NCBI RefSeq assembly: GCF_013376475.1
Contig: NZ_CP045508.1
Location: 2,043,501-2,107,500, forward strand
DNA from: Desulfolutivibrio sulfoxidireducens
GTDB lineage: Bacteria; Desulfobacterota; Desulfovibrionia; Desulfovibrionales; Desulfovibrionaceae
Direction: 5' to 3'
DNA length: 64,000 bases
Under the pieces are notes generated by a model. It did no database searches. It was not told the origin of the DNA and saw nothing but the letters and a program-made list of their open reading frames with translations. Every line of letters starts with the position of its first letter. The stretch's first letter is position 1. The translations under genes and the position numbers were made by a program. Shown here one piece after another: positions 26,827 to 36,366 of the stretch.

Positions 26827-29133
26827 CTATTCTTTTCCTCGCAACACCGAGCGCGGTTTGCTGCCTTCCTGGGGCCCGAGCATACCGTCGCGTTCCATTT
26901 GTTCGATGAACCGGGCCGCCCGGTTGAACCCGATGCGGAAGCGGCGCTGGATGAGCGAAATGGAGGCCCGGCCCTGCTCCATGACGAAATCCACGGCCTG
27001 GGGATAAATCGGGTCCGAGGCGGTGTCGTCGCCGTTGTCGCCGTTGTCGCCGGTGTCCAGGCCCGAGGCGGTTTCCTTTTGCCATTCGGAAAAGTCGAGC
27101 TCGTAGCCGGGCGCGGCGCGCTGTTTCCAGAAGTCCACCACGCTGGCCGTTTCCTCGTCGGAGACGAAGGCCCCGTGCATGCGGCTCATCTTGCCGCCGC
27201 TGGGCTTGAAAAGCATGTCCCCGCGCCCGAGCAGGCGTTCGGAGCCCACCGTGTCCAGGATGGTCCGGGAGTCGTGCCTGCTGGTGACCTGGAAGGAGAT
27301 GCGGGTGGGGAAGTTGGCCTTGATGAGCCCGGTGACCACGTCCACGCTGGGCCGCTGGGTGGCCAGGATGAGATGGATGCCGGCGGCCCGGGCCAGTTGG
27401 GCCAGGCGCACGATGCTGATCTCCACTTCCTTGGCCGCGGTCATCATCAGGTCGGCCAGTTCGTCGACGATGATCACCAGATAGGGAATAGGGGCCAGAT
27501 CGGCCAGTTCATCGGGTCGGTCGTCGCCCATTTTCTCCAGTTTTTCGGTGTAGCCGGCAATGTTGCGCACCCCAAGGCGGGCCATGGCCTCGTAACGGCG
27601 ATCCATCTCATGCACGGCCCAGTCCAGGGCGCTTTTGGCCATGGCCATCTCTGTGACCACGGGATGCACCAGGTGCGGCAGGTCGTTGTAGACCGAAAGC
27701 TCGATGCGCTTGGGGTCGACCAGAAGCAGCTTCACCTCGTCGGGCCGGGCCTTGTACAGGATGCTCAGGAGAATGCCGTTGACGCACACGCTTTTGCCGC
27801 TGCCCGTGGCCCCGGCCACCAGAAGGTGCGGCATGCGGGCCAGATCGGCCACCTGGGGACGGCCCTGGATGTCCTTGCCGATGGCCAGGGTGATCTTGGA
27901 GGACGAGGACCGGAAGGCCTCGGATTCCAGGATTTCCCGCAGATAGACGGTCTGGCGCTTGGCGTTGGGAATCTCCACGCCCACCGTATCCCGGCCCGGG
28001 ATGGGGGCCTCGATGCGCACGGCCAGGGCCTTCATGGCCAGGGCCAGGTCGTCGGAAAGGCCGGCGATGCGGCTGATCTTGACCCCCGGGGCGGGCTTGT
28101 ATTCGAACATGGTCACCACGGGGCCGGGCACGGTGCGCTGCACCTCGCCCTGGATGCCGAAATCGGCCAGGCATCCGGTCAGGCTTTGGGCCTGTTTTTT
28201 GAGGGCCTCGGGGTCCAGGGCCTGCCCCTTTTCGGGCGGCGGCACGGTCAGAAGATCAAGGGACGGCAGGGGGGCGTCCAGGTCGGGTTTTGCCGGGGCC
28301 GGTCGGGGCTTGCGCGCCCGTTTGACGGTCTCGGATGCGGCGGGACCGGGGCGCGGAGGTTCCGGCACGACGATGTCCTCGTCCATGGAGTCGGACGTCC
28401 CGGACTGCCTGGATTCGAAAAACCGCTCGGCGGATTCGGGAAGCGGTTCCCGCGACTCCGATGGAACCGGAGGGGCCTGCCGCGTCTGCATGCGCCGGGA
28501 AATCCAGCCGGACACACCCTGAAGGAGAGCGGGCACGGCCTGGCGCAAAAAATCCCATATCCACAGGATGATCCACCATATCCCGCGTCCGGCCCGGCCC
28601 CATACGGCGGAAAACGGCAGGCCGAAGACGAGTTGCACCGCAAAGACCAGCCCAAAAAACAGCAACAGCCCCCCGCCGTAATCCCCAAGCCAGTTGGAGA
28701 GCGCGGCAAAGGCCGCTCGTCCGATGTAGCCGCCGCCGCGCACCTGCCCAAGGGCGATCTCCGATCCCAGGGTCTGGGTGGCGCAGGCGGCCATCAGCAC
28801 CACGAAAAACAGAATGATGCCGCACCAGCGAGAAAATCCGATCCCGATGTCGCGCAGAAAGGCCCGGACCGTCAGCCACAAAAACCACAGGGGCAGAAAA
28901 TAGGCCCCCACGCCGAAAAAATCGACGAGAAGCCCGGCCCAATAGGCCCCGGCCCGTCCGGCCATGTTGCGGATCTCGTGCCCGGGCCCCACATGCTGGT
29001 TCAGGCTCGGGTCCAGATAATCGTAGGAGAAGAGGCTGACGGCGGTGAATGCCCCCAGAAAAAGGAGGAAAAGCCCCGCCATCTCCCGGAAAAACCTGGC
29101 CTCGCCGCCTCCCGCGTCCTTATTCTCGGCCAA
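26827..29133 (-). CDS. ftsK: DNA translocase FtsK
   Basis: FtsK couples chromosome segregation to division by pumping DNA at the septum and activating XerCD. The 768 residues comprise about four N-terminal membrane segments (within 18-200), a Pro/Glu-rich linker, the RecA-like motor with Walker A GATGSGKS and Walker [14 protein letters not shown], and the C-terminal gamma winged helix (from about 700, [20 protein letters not shown]). The start is a TTG at 29133 that overlaps the efp end by 14 bp. A xer gene is also in the window. Confidence 0.97.
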   Translation of the reverse strand: MAENKDAGGGEARFFREMAGLFLLFLGAFTAVSLFSYDYLDPSLNQHVGPGHEIRNMAGRAGAYWAGLLVDFFGVGAYFLPLWFLWLTVRAFLRDIGIGFSRWCGIILFFVVLMAACATQTLGSEIALGQVRGGGYIGRAAFAALSNWLGDYGGGLLLFFGLVFAVQLVFGLPFSAVWGRAGRGIWWIILWIWDFLRQAVPALLQGVSGWISRRMQTRQAPPVPSESREPLPESAERFFESRQSGTSDSMDEDIVVPEPPRPGPAASETVKRARKPRPAPAKPDLDAPLPSLDLLTVPPPEKGQALDPEALKKQAQSLTGCLADFGIQGEVQRTVPGPVVTMFEYKPAPGVKISRIAGLSDDLALAMKALAVRIEAPIPGRDTVGVEIPNAKRQTVYLREILESEAFRSSSSKITLAIGKDIQGRPQVADLARMPHLLVAGATGSGKSVCVNGILLSILYKARPDEVKLLLVDPKRIELSVYNDLPHLVHPVVTEMAMAKSALDWAVHEMDRRYEAMARLGVRNIAGYTEKLEKMGDDRPDELADLAPIPYLVIIVDELADLMMTAAKEVEISIVRLAQLARAAGIHLILATQRPSVDVVTGLIKANFPTRISFQVTSRHDSRTILDTVGSERLLGRGDMLFKPSGGKMSRMHGAFVSDEETASVVDFWKQRAAPGYELDFSEWQKETASGLDTGDNGDNGDDTASDPIYPQAVDFVMEQGRASISLIQRRFRIGFNRAARFIEQMERDGMLGPQEGSKPRSVLRGKE

Positions 29134-29677
29134 TGTACTCGCCAGACCTCGTGTCGACCTTGATGCGTTCGCCGATGTTGATGAAAAGGGGGACGTTGAC
29201 GGTGATGCCGGTGTCGAGCTTGGCCGGCTTGGTGGCCCCGCTGACCGTATCCCCCCGCACGCCGGGTTCCGTGTCCGAGACCGTGAGGATCACCGAGGCC
29301 GGCAGGTCCGCGTCCAAGGGCGCGCCCTTGTACAAAAGCATCTTCAGTTCCATGCCGTCGATGAGGTAGCCGCCCTTGGCGCCCATTTGGGAACCGGCCA
29401 CGTGCGTCTGCTCGTAGTTCGAGAGGTCCATGAACACGTAGTCCCCGCCCTCGCGGTAGAGAAACTGCATCTCGCGGGTCTCCAGGTCCGGCTTGTCCAC
29501 CTTTTCCCCGGAGCGGAAGGTGTTTTCCACCACCCGGCCGTTGAGCATGTTTTTCAGTTTGGTGCGCACGAAGGCCCCGCCCTTGCCGGGCTTGACGTGC
29601 TGGAACTCGACGATTTCATAGGGCACGCCGTCCCATTCGATCTTGAGTCCCCGACGAAAATCCGTGGTCGAAAGCAT
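29120..29677 (-). CDS. efp: Elongation factor P
   Basis: EF-P relieves ribosome stalling at polyproline stretches. The 185 residues form the KOW-like domain I and two OB domains. The modifiable lysine is Lys32 in [12 protein letters not shown], which suggests lysylation-type modification by EpmA rather than arginine rhamnosylation; the modifying enzymes are not in the window. AAAGGAG precedes the start. It sits between aroQ (2-bp gap) and ftsK (overlap) in one operon. Confidence 0.97.
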   Translation of the reverse strand: MLSTTDFRRGLKIEWDGVPYEIVEFQHVKPGKGGAFVRTKLKNMLNGRVVENTFRSGEKVDKPDLETREMQFLYREGGDYVFMDLSNYEQTHVAGSQMGAKGGYLIDGMELKMLLYKGAPLDADLPASVILTVSDTEPGVRGDTVSGATKPAKLDTGITVNVPLFINIGERIKVDTRSGEYIGRE

Positions 29678-29679
29678 TG

Positions 29680-30165
29680 TCACTCCTTTGCGGTTGGTTT
29701 CGCGGTGTCCATGAAGCGCTGCCACAAGGCGCAGACGCCAAGGGCGTAACTGTGCAGTCCGAATCCGGCGATCACCCCGGCGCAGGAGCGGCCGATGAGG
29801 CTTGTGCGGCGCAGGGGCTCGTCGGTTCGGGCCAGGATGTTGCTTAAATGCACCTCCACGCAGGGGATGCCGATCCAGGCCAGGCAGTCGGCCAGGGCCA
29901 GGCTGGTATGGGTGTAGGCCCCGGCGTTGAGCACGATGCCGTCCACGCCTTGGCGCATGGCCTCTTCCAGGCGGTCGATGAGCTGCCCTTCGCCGTTGGC
30001 CTGAAAAAAATCCAGCCTGATGCGCGAGACGCGTTCCGGCCCAAGCAACTCCCGGATCATGTCCGTCAGTTCGGTGATGGACCGGCTGCCGTAGATCTCC
30101 GGCTGCCGCCGGCCGATGTGCCCCAGGTTGGGGCCGTTGGCAATCAAAATGGTGAAGGTGCGCAT
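29680..30165 (-). CDS. aroQ: 3-dehydroquinate dehydratase, type II
   Basis: AroQ dehydrates 3-dehydroquinate in the shikimate pathway. The 161-residue product is the small type II enzyme: [21 protein letters not shown] with the catalytic Arg/Tyr loop, [13 protein letters not shown], and the catalytic histidine in EVHLSN. The ATG at 30165 has GGAGAA six bases upstream; the in-frame ATGs at 30177 and 30249 lack one. It heads the aroQ-efp-ftsK operon and is divergent from engB. Confidence 0.96.
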   Translation of the reverse strand: MRTFTILIANGPNLGHIGRRQPEIYGSRSITELTDMIRELLGPERVSRIRLDFFQANGEGQLIDRLEEAMRQGVDGIVLNAGAYTHTSLALADCLAWIGIPCVEVHLSNILARTDEPLRRTSLIGRSCAGVIAGFGLHSYALGVCALWQRFMDTAKPTAKE

Positions 30166-30334
30166 GGGGTTCTCCATGATAAAGCACACGCCTGGGGCGC
30201 GGCGGGTGCATTGGGACGGCACTGTGGGGCAAACCCGCAAAAACTTCAAGTCCCGTATGAGGTTTTAATCAGCCGCGCGATTCAAAGAAAGACCGGACTT
30301 GACGCCGCCAGGCCGACAGGCCACATTCACGGGC

Positions 30335-30937
30335 ATGAAGCCCGAAACGCCCCAGGTGGTCATGACCCTGACCGAAACCGTGTATCTGCCGTCCCAGCTA
30401 AAAACCCCTCCCGCGCCCCAGGTGGCCCTGGCCGGGCGGTCCAACGTGGGCAAATCCACGCTGGTGAACAAACTCGGATTTCGCAAGGGGCTGGCCAAGA
30501 TCAGCGCCACCCCGGGCAAAACCCGAAGCCTCAATTTCTACCATGTCCTTCCCGGGGACTTCTATCTGGTGGACCTTCCCGGGTACGGCTACGCCCGTTG
30601 CGCCAAGAGCGAACGCGACAAATGGGCCAAACTCATAAACGTCTACCTCAAAGACAATCCCTGGCTTCGGGCCGTATTGGCCGTGGTGGATTGCCGTCTG
30701 CCGCCCCAGGCCCTGGACCTGGATCTTCTGGCCTATGCCTCGGGCCAGGGGATACGCACCCTGGTGGTGCTCACCAAGGCGGACAAATGCACGCAACGGG
30801 AGCGGGAGGCGCGAAAAAAAATCTGGGAGGACATCCTGGGCGCGCCGCCGTATGTCTTTTCCGGAAAAACGGGCCTTGGCCGGGAGGCCCTGTGGACCGA
30901 CATCACCGAACTGGCCCTGGCCGAGCCGGGCGTGTAG
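30335..30937 (+). CDS. engB: Ribosome-assembly/division GTPase EngB (YsxC/YihA)
   Basis: The 200-residue GTPase has all G motifs: G1 GRSNVGKST, G3 DLPGYGYAR, G4 TKADK and G5 near SGKTG. EngB proteins assist 50S subunit assembly and are essential in many bacteria. The start at 30335 was preferred over an in-frame upstream start at 30299 because family members begin about 20 residues before the first strand. No operon partner follows. Confidence 0.95.
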   Translation: MKPETPQVVMTLTETVYLPSQLKTPPAPQVALAGRSNVGKSTLVNKLGFRKGLAKISATPGKTRSLNFYHVLPGDFYLVDLPGYGYARCAKSERDKWAKLINVYLKDNPWLRAVLAVVDCRLPPQALDLDLLAYASGQGIRTLVVLTKADKCTQREREARKKIWEDILGAPPYVFSGKTGLGREALWTDITELALAEPGV

Positions 30938-31055
30938 CGCCCACGCCCGTCGCCCTGCGCCACGCCCCAGGTTTTCCGCTCAAAAAAAGTGTCATGCCTC
31001 CCGGATACGGGCCTTGTCGCGCCCAGGCCGGACCGCGCTTTTGCGCACTGCGTTG

Positions 31056-31244
31056 TTACGCCGTGCCGTCTGGATGATCCCGTAAAAACTTGACAAGAAA
31101 TTCCGCATCCCTGGGGCCAAGGTTGAATCGGACGGCGGCCTTTTCCACCAGAACCGGAATCGAATCCGAGGATTCCTCTTTGGCGGCGCAGATCCAGGCT
31201 ACGGCCTTCCGGAACAGTTCGTCGTGAGGCATGATCGTGCTCAT
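31056..31244 (-). CDS. Small conserved-looking hypothetical protein
   Basis: A 62-residue cytoplasmic protein without signal peptide or membrane segment. It is preceded by a good AAGGAG ribosome site and has codon use like its neighbours. It is mostly helical and charged (KAVAWICAAKEESS, DAEFLVKFLRDHPDG). It stands alone between engB and uppP on the opposite strand. I do not recognise a domain. Confidence 0.65.
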   Translation of the reverse strand: MSTIMPHDELFRKAVAWICAAKEESSDSIPVLVEKAAVRFNLGPRDAEFLVKFLRDHPDGTA

Positions 31245-31394
31245 GGGCGCTCCTTGCGTTCTTTTTCCGATTACACCACCTGCCCGGCCCTTGCAACGTA
31301 ACCCTCCTTCAGGTACTTCCGCCGGGTTGTTCCGCTTTCACGCCGCCGGTCCGTCTGGCGCACACCGCCAACCTCCCACCCTCGCGAGCGTCGC

Positions 31395-32192
31395 ATGGAC
31401 CATATCGCCTCAGCCGTCATTTTGGGCATCGTCGAAGGCCTGACCGAATTTCTGCCCGTCTCCTCCACCGGCCATCTCATCCTGGCCGGGCATCTCCTTG
31501 GTTTCACCGGCCCAAAGGCCGACAGTTTCGAGATCATCATCCAGCTTGGGGCCATCCTGGCCGTCGTGGTCATGTATCGGGATCGATTCCTGGGGCTTTT
31601 GCGGGCCAATCCCTACCAACGGTTTTCCGGCTCGCGGGGGATCGTCCTTCTGGGGCTGACCTGCCTTCCGGCGGCCGTGGTCGGTTTTTTGGCCCACAAG
31701 GCCATAAAGGCCCATCTGTTCGGTCCGGTCACCGTGGCCGCCGCCCTGGCCGGGGGGGCTGTGGCCATTCTGGTGGTCGAGGCCATGCGCCGCAGGGTGC
31801 GCTTCGAGACCCTGGACGACATCTCCCCGGCTTTGGCCCTGGGCATCGGATTTTTCCAGTGCCTTTCGCTGTGGCCGGGATTTTCCCGTTCGGCCGCGAC
31901 CATCATGGGCGGGATGCTGCTGGGAGCCAAGCGTTCCCTGGCCGCCGAATATTCCTTCATCGCCGCCGTACCCATCATGTTCGTGGCCACGGCATATGAT
32001 TTCTACAAAAGCTATCACCTCTTCGAGCAGGGCGACCTGCTTCTTTTGGCCATCGGGTTCGTGGTGTCCTTTTTTTCGGCCTGGGTGGCGGTCAAGGGCT
32101 TCATCCTGCTTCTGGGCAGGACCACCCTGCGGCCCTTCGCCTGGTACCGTCTGGTCCTGGCCGCGGTCATATTTTTGGTGTGGCCCAGCTAG
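31395..32192 (+). CDS. uppP: Undecaprenyl-diphosphatase
   Basis: UppP (BacA) recycles undecaprenyl pyrophosphate to the monophosphate lipid carrier for peptidoglycan and surface polysaccharides, and raises bacitracin resistance. The 265-residue, roughly eight-helix protein has both active-site motifs, EGLTEFLPVSSTGHLIL near residue 14 and PGFSRSAATIMGG in the middle. The ATG has no obvious Shine-Dalgarno sequence. It is followed by the tRNA-Met gene. Confidence 0.96.
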   Translation: MDHIASAVILGIVEGLTEFLPVSSTGHLILAGHLLGFTGPKADSFEIIIQLGAILAVVVMYRDRFLGLLRANPYQRFSGSRGIVLLGLTCLPAAVVGFLAHKAIKAHLFGPVTVAAALAGGAVAILVVEAMRRRVRFETLDDISPALALGIGFFQCLSLWPGFSRSAATIMGGMLLGAKRSLAAEYSFIAAVPIMFVATAYDFYKSYHLFEQGDLLLLAIGFVVSFFSAWVAVKGFILLLGRTTLRPFAWYRLVLAAVIFLVWPS

Positions 32193-32246
32193 TCCCGCCG
32201 GAGGCGGCGTTGCGGCCTGGATGGTTCTTCCATAAGCACGCCGCAC

Positions 32247-32275
32247 TTGCCAAGGGCCCGACGAATGTGTATGTA
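32247..32275 (+). promoter_or_regulatory. Sigma-70-type promoter of tRNA-Met
   Basis: TTGCCA (32247-32252), 17 bp, TATGTA (32270-32275), ending 29 bp before the tRNA. A GC-rich palindrome CTCCCGCGCGCGGGAG lies between promoter and tRNA at about 32282-32297. Confidence 0.7.
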
Positions 32276-32304
32276 GCCCGTCTCCCGCGCGCGGGAGATC
32301 AGAC

Positions 32305-32381
32305 GGCGAGGTAGCTCAGTCGGTCAGAGCATGCGGCTCATATCCGCAGTGTCGGGGGTTCAAGTCCCTCCCTCGCTACCA
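32305..32381 (+). tRNA. tRNA-Met(CAT)
   Basis: A 77-nt tRNA with acceptor GGCGAGG/CCTCGCT (G1-U72 wobble), D arm GCTCAGTCGGTCAGAGC, anticodon stem TGCGG/CCGCA around CTCATAT (anticodon CAT), T arm GGGGGTTCAAGTCCCTC and encoded CCA. Elongator Met is the likely identity; an Ile2 tRNA with lysidine-modified CAT cannot be fully excluded. It is not the initiator, which would have a mismatched first pair and three G-C pairs in the anticodon stem. Confidence 0.88.
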
Positions 32382-32390
32382 GACTGCACC

Positions 32391-32424
32391 AGAGGGGTAA
32401 GCTTCAGGCTTGCCCCTCTTTTTT
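32391..32424 (+). terminator. Terminator of tRNA-Met
   Basis: Arms AGAGGGGTAAGC (32391-32402) and GCTTGCCCCTCT (32408-32419) pair with one G-U and are followed by a T run. It begins 10 bp after the CCA. Confidence 0.88.
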
Positions 32425-32748
32425 AATGACGCGCCGGGTGTTCCCTCCCGCCGGCCCATATCCATTTCATGCCCCTTCATCGGAAGACGTGCCGCGACAT
32501 TTTTCGACAAAACGGACTTCCCCGGGGAACAAAGGCGCGATTCCCCATGTCCTGGGCATGACATCGCCACGGTATTTTGCTAAAAGGGGGCCGTATGCTT
32601 CCCGCAGAGGCTGGGCCTGTTCCAGGAAGCCCCCGTATCGGGGAAACTTGCGGGGGCGGTTTGGGAAATCGGCCGCCCGCCACACAACGACAAGGACCAT
32701 TGACCGGGCCGGCACGGCCGGACGAAGATGCCAACCGAGGGAGGTTTC
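32425..32748. other. Intergenic region before the small lipoprotein gene
   Basis: About 320 bp with no recognised gene or RNA. A GGGAGG ribosome site for the following gene lies at the right end. No confident promoter was found. Confidence 0.4.
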
Positions 32749-32997
32749 ATGCGCGCTCTGCCCCTTGCCGTCCTTTTTGCCGCAGCCATGGTCCTTGCCG
32801 GCTGCACCCAGCCGCCCTACCGCGCCGCGGACAAATCCCTGGCCGAACTCAACGGGGATTATACCGATTGCTACACCCAGGCGGCCCTTACGGCCAATAC
32901 GCCGCCCTACCCCGACAGCCCCACGCGGCTGGTCTCCGAGCAGACGGACCAGTGCATGAAGGCCCGGGGCTACACCGGCGATTGCCTGTGGTATTGA
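32749..32997 (+). CDS. Small lipoprotein
   Basis: The 82-residue product has a type II signal peptide with lipobox LAGC (Cys18), so mature protein would begin CTQPPYRAADKS and be lipid-anchored. The mature part has three more cysteines, in TDCYTQ, DQCMK and GDCLWY, the last near the C-terminus. That gives a possible disulfide pair in the periplasm. GGGAGG precedes the start at 32749. No domain recognised. Confidence 0.78.
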   Translation: MRALPLAVLFAAAMVLAGCTQPPYRAADKSLAELNGDYTDCYTQAALTANTPPYPDSPTRLVSEQTDQCMKARGYTGDCLWY

Positions 32998-33037
32998 TTT
33001 CCGGCCGGTCCGATCCGTACCGGAACACCTTGCGTCT

Positions 33038-33071
33038 TCCGGGGGCAACGATCGCCCCCGGACGTTTTTTT
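33038..33071 (+). terminator. Terminator of the small lipoprotein gene
   Basis: Arms CCGGGGGC (33039-33046) and GCCCCCGG (33054-33061) followed after ACG by a run of T. About 40 bp after the stop codon. Confidence 0.8.
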
Positions 33072-33264
33072 CGGCTTTAAAGCGCCTATCCGGCACACGC
33101 CCCCTCGCCTCGTCCGGCCCTCCCGTAGTTCCAGGAGGCGGCCATGCCGCATCCCCCTGCGAATTTCGCGCACCACATCCATGGTCGGTCACCTGGCGGG
33201 CCGTTGCCCGGACTTGCCTGCCCGCCATCTTTGCGTCTACTCTTTCGACCAGGAGGAAAGAAAC

Positions 33265-33663
33265 ATGGAGAGCATGCGGATCGACGTAAAATTCCCGGGC
33301 GGTAAGAAGGTTCTGGCGGATTTCGGGGATATGGCCATCCTGACGGATCAGTCGGTCAAAAGCGGCGGGGAAGGCAGCGCGCCCGAGCCGGGGAGGCTTT
33401 TTTTCGCGGCTGTGGCCGCTTGTTTGGGGCATTACGCCCTGGCCTTTTGCCAGAATCGCACTATCGATACCCAGGGACTCCGGGTGTCGGTTCGTTGCGA
33501 ACCCGACGCCCGCACCAAGCTTATCGGCACGGTGGAAATCGAGGTGGCCCTGCCACCGGGCTTTCCGGAAAAATACCGCGAGGCCGTTGTGCGGGCCGTT
33601 GAGGCCTGCTGGGTGAAAAAGCACTTCGAGCATCCGCCGCTGTTTTCCGTACGCGCGATTTGA
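33265..33663 (+). CDS. OsmC/Ohr family protein
   Basis: The 132-residue protein has the OsmC-like layout: an N-terminal strand region with a Lys/Gly motif (KFPGGKKVLADFG), a central helix with cysteine in FFAAVAACLGHYALAFC, and a second cysteine in VEACWVKKHFEHPPLF. In Ohr/OsmC enzymes two such cysteines reduce organic peroxides. Here the surrounding residues differ from both canonical groups, so activity is uncertain. AGGAGG precedes the ATG. It converges with the chemoreceptor gene. Confidence 0.8.
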   Translation: MESMRIDVKFPGGKKVLADFGDMAILTDQSVKSGGEGSAPEPGRLFFAAVAACLGHYALAFCQNRTIDTQGLRVSVRCEPDARTKLIGTVEIEVALPPGFPEKYREAVVRAVEACWVKKHFEHPPLFSVRAI

Positions 33664-33807
33664 GACCACCATCGTCTTTTGCCCTGGTCGTGCCGCGAAC
33701 GCCTTCGTACGCCGCGTTGGATATGCCCGGGCGATGGCCGATGAAAAAAAGCCGCCTCCCCATATCCTGGGAAGGCGGCTACGACGAACGTTTCGTCCGA
33801 TTTCCAC

Positions 33808-35805
33808 TCAAAAGCGTTGGAATTCGCTGTCGCCCGCGTCCGTCTCCGCCGTGGCGGTTGCCGAGGGTTTCCGTGTTTTCGGAGCCACTGATCGGTGCGC
33901 TTGCAAGGAGGAGCCCCTGGCGTCCACCCGGAAAAAGGAGATGGTGGCCTGAAGCTGTTCCGCCTGTCCGGCCAGTTCCTCGGAGGTCGAGGCCATCTGT
34001 TCGCTGGCCGAGGCGTTTTGCTGCACCACCTGGTCGAGCTGCCCGACGGCCTTGCCGATCTGCTGCGCCCCGGTGTTTTGCTCGATGCTCGAGGCCGCGA
34101 TTTCGTCCACAAGCTCGGCCGTGCGCTTGATGTCCGGAATGAGCTTGGAAAACATGACTCCGGCCTTTTCGGCCACATCGACGCTTGATCCGGACAGTTC
34201 CCCGATTTCAGCGGCGGCCGCGCCGCTACGTTCGGCGAGCTTGCGCACCTCGGCGGCCACCACGGCGAACCCCTTGCCGTGCTCTCCGGCCCGGGCGGCC
34301 TCAATGGCCGCGTTCAAGGCCAACAGGTTCGTCTGTCGGGCGATCTCCTGGACGATGGTGATCTTCTCGGCGATGTGTTTCATGGCCGCCACGGCCTTGT
34401 ACACCGCCTCGCCGCCCTGTTCGGCGTCGGAGGCGGCCTTGAGCGCGATCTGGCGGGTCTGCTGGGCGTTGTCCGTATTCTGGCGGACGTTGGCGGCCAT
34501 CTGTTCCATGGAAGAGGAAATCTCCTCCACCCCGGCGGCCTGTTCGCTGGCCCCCTGGGAAAGATGCTGGGACGAGGCCGACAGTTCCTCGCTGCCCGAG
34601 GCCACGTTTCCAGTGGCCGCCTGTACCTCGGCCACCACCTCGCGCAGTTTGTGGACCATGTCGTTTAGGGACTTGGCCAACACCCCGATCTCGTCTTTCT
34701 GGTCGATGTCCAGATTCGTGGTGAAATCCCCCTGGGCCATGGCCTGGGCAAAGGTCACCCCCTTGTTCACCGGGCCGGTGATGGCCCTGGTGATGACCAT
34801 GGTCACCACGATGCCCAGCACAAGGGCCACCCCAAGCCCGACGTACGTGATGGAGATGGCCGAATCAAGGGCTGAAAGGGCCTGCCCGGCCATGGACGAG
34901 GTGCTTTTTTCGGCCAGAACGGCCCGGTCGGCCGCCCGGTCGAGCACGCCGGAATAGGTCGCGATCCGTTCCTGGGTCAGGGCCGCGGCGGCCCTTTGCT
35001 CCTTGGCGATGTCCAGGATGGACGCCCGGTATTGCCGCACGGACTCCTTGACCGTTTGGAGCTGGCGGCGATTGGCCTCCTGGCGGGTCACGGCCAAAAG
35101 ATCGTCCACCAGCCTGACCACCGACTCCACCTGGCCGGATATTTTTTCCAGCAAGGCCGAATCGTTCTGGGCCTGGGCCTCCCAGCTTCCGGCCCGGATG
35201 CTTTCCCCGGCCACCTGGATGGCCAGTCCCCGATCGATGCGGTCCTGGCGGATCTTGAGCTCTTCCACGGAATCCCGGGCCTCGATCTGCCGGAGCATGG
35301 CCGTCTGCTGGTCCTTCAGATAGGCCCCGATGCTCTCCGCGAACGTGGCGGCCGCCTTTCCGGCGATTCCCCTGGCGACCTTGGTCCGTTCCACGCTCTC
35401 TTCGGTCTTTTTGACCGCCGCATCGTAGGCATCCATGGATGCGGCGATTTCCCGCAGCACGGTTGCAAAGGAACCGGAATCACCGGAGACGCCGGATTTC
35501 TGGAAGGTCTCCAGCCCCTTGGTCATGGCCTGTCTGGCCTGGGCCATCTCCGCATGGCCTTTTTCCAGCCATTCCGGGTTCATGCTTTGGCTGTAGCCCA
35601 GGTTGTAATACCCGGCCTGCCGCTGGTGGCGTTCGATGACCCCGGAAATGGCCCACTCGGGCACGTTGACCTGGGCCAGGGTCACGTTTTGGGTCCTGAC
35701 CGAGCCCATGTACACCACGGACACCACTCCCACGGCCAGGGCAATGGCCAGAACCAGGGCAAATCCCAGACCGATTTTTCCAGCCAACTTCATGTCTTGA
35801 AACAT
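33808..35805 (-). CDS. Methyl-accepting chemotaxis protein with helical periplasmic domain and C-terminal pentapeptide
   Basis: The 665-residue chemoreceptor has TM1 (about 10-32), a roughly 270-residue all-helical periplasmic domain resembling the bimodular helical-bundle (HBM) sensors, TM2 (about 300-325), HAMP, and a signalling domain with the conserved hairpin tip [22 protein letters not shown]. It ends in EFQRF, which fits the aromatic-x-x-aromatic pentapeptide that tethers CheR/CheB. The ligand is unknown. AAGGAG precedes the start at 35805. Confidence 0.93.
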   Translation of the reverse strand: MFQDMKLAGKIGLGFALVLAIALAVGVVSVVYMGSVRTQNVTLAQVNVPEWAISGVIERHQRQAGYYNLGYSQSMNPEWLEKGHAEMAQARQAMTKGLETFQKSGVSGDSGSFATVLREIAASMDAYDAAVKKTEESVERTKVARGIAGKAAATFAESIGAYLKDQQTAMLRQIEARDSVEELKIRQDRIDRGLAIQVAGESIRAGSWEAQAQNDSALLEKISGQVESVVRLVDDLLAVTRQEANRRQLQTVKESVRQYRASILDIAKEQRAAAALTQERIATYSGVLDRAADRAVLAEKSTSSMAGQALSALDSAISITYVGLGVALVLGIVVTMVITRAITGPVNKGVTFAQAMAQGDFTTNLDIDQKDEIGVLAKSLNDMVHKLREVVAEVQAATGNVASGSEELSASSQHLSQGASEQAAGVEEISSSMEQMAANVRQNTDNAQQTRQIALKAASDAEQGGEAVYKAVAAMKHIAEKITIVQEIARQTNLLALNAAIEAARAGEHGKGFAVVAAEVRKLAERSGAAAAEIGELSGSSVDVAEKAGVMFSKLIPDIKRTAELVDEIAASSIEQNTGAQQIGKAVGQLDQVVQQNASASEQMASTSEELAGQAEQLQATISFFRVDARGSSLQAHRSVAPKTRKPSATATAETDAGDSEFQRF

Positions 35806-36366
35806 ATCTGCTCCTTGTCCGGCGCGCATTATGGGAACGGGAAGGTGAGAAGAGCGGGACATCGGGAGATCGCCGGCGCCGTCCGGACCACGCCCGGGCT
35901 GACCGCCTTTCCCGAAACGGATGGCTCGCGCCGATGCCGTCCGTGGACCAAGAGGTACCTAAGCCGCCAAGTGATCGTCAACAGCATTCATATATGATGT
36001 GGTATCCGGCGTTGCCGGACCACAGGCTCGTTTTTCGGGGTTGAAATCGCAACGCACTCAGTGATGCCGGCCATCCCTCCATCGTTCTTTCTCCACCCTG
36101 ATTCGGGCTGGAGCCGCTCGGCCCGCGATAGCGCGCAGGCTCTCCGGATCAGTCCATCCTCCTCTCTCGGCCCTGATTCGGGCTGGAGCCACTCGGCCCG
36201 CGATAGCGCGCGGGCTCTCCGGATCAGTCCATCCTCCTCTCTCGGCCCTGATTCGGACAGGACCGGGAGGGTCGGGGTCACGGGTTTGTCTGCCCGTTGA
36301 CCCCGGGTCGTCACACAAACCTGCCACCGTCCACGTTTCGAGAAACCGTCAGCAAAGGAGATGGGG
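35806..36366. other. Intergenic region between chemoreceptor and phosphonate operon
   Basis: About 560 bp. It contains an imperfect hairpin near 36000-36023 (GTGG..TCCGGC-GTT-GCCGGACCAC) and the two-copy 75-bp repeat. TATGAT at 35993-35998 is a possible plus-strand -10 box without a good -35. No gene is supported. Confidence 0.5.
36096..36256. repeat. Two 75-bp tandem repeats plus partial third
   Basis: Units 36096-36170 and 36171-36245 differ at very few positions, and 36246-36256 starts a third. Each begins CCCTGATTCGGGCTGGAGCC. The period is a multiple of three, which keeps a minus-strand frame open, but no coding signal supports it. Confidence 0.93.

Noticed and set aside
26455-29163. 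902-codon frame opposite ftsK, and similar long antisense frames opposite the A-adding-type, PEP synthase and pyc genes
   Set aside because: Long antisense frames are expected in GC-rich genes with strong third-position bias. The minus-strand genes carry clear family motifs.
32305-32381. Initiator tRNA identity
   Set aside because: The anticodon stem lacks the three consecutive G-C pairs and the 1-72 position is a G-U pair, so elongator Met (or Ile2) is favoured.
35988-36314. Minus-strand open frame of about 108 codons with 25-residue repeats
   Set aside because: It stays open only because the 75-bp tandem repeat has a period divisible by three. There is no ribosome site and the composition is unlike the neighbouring proteins.
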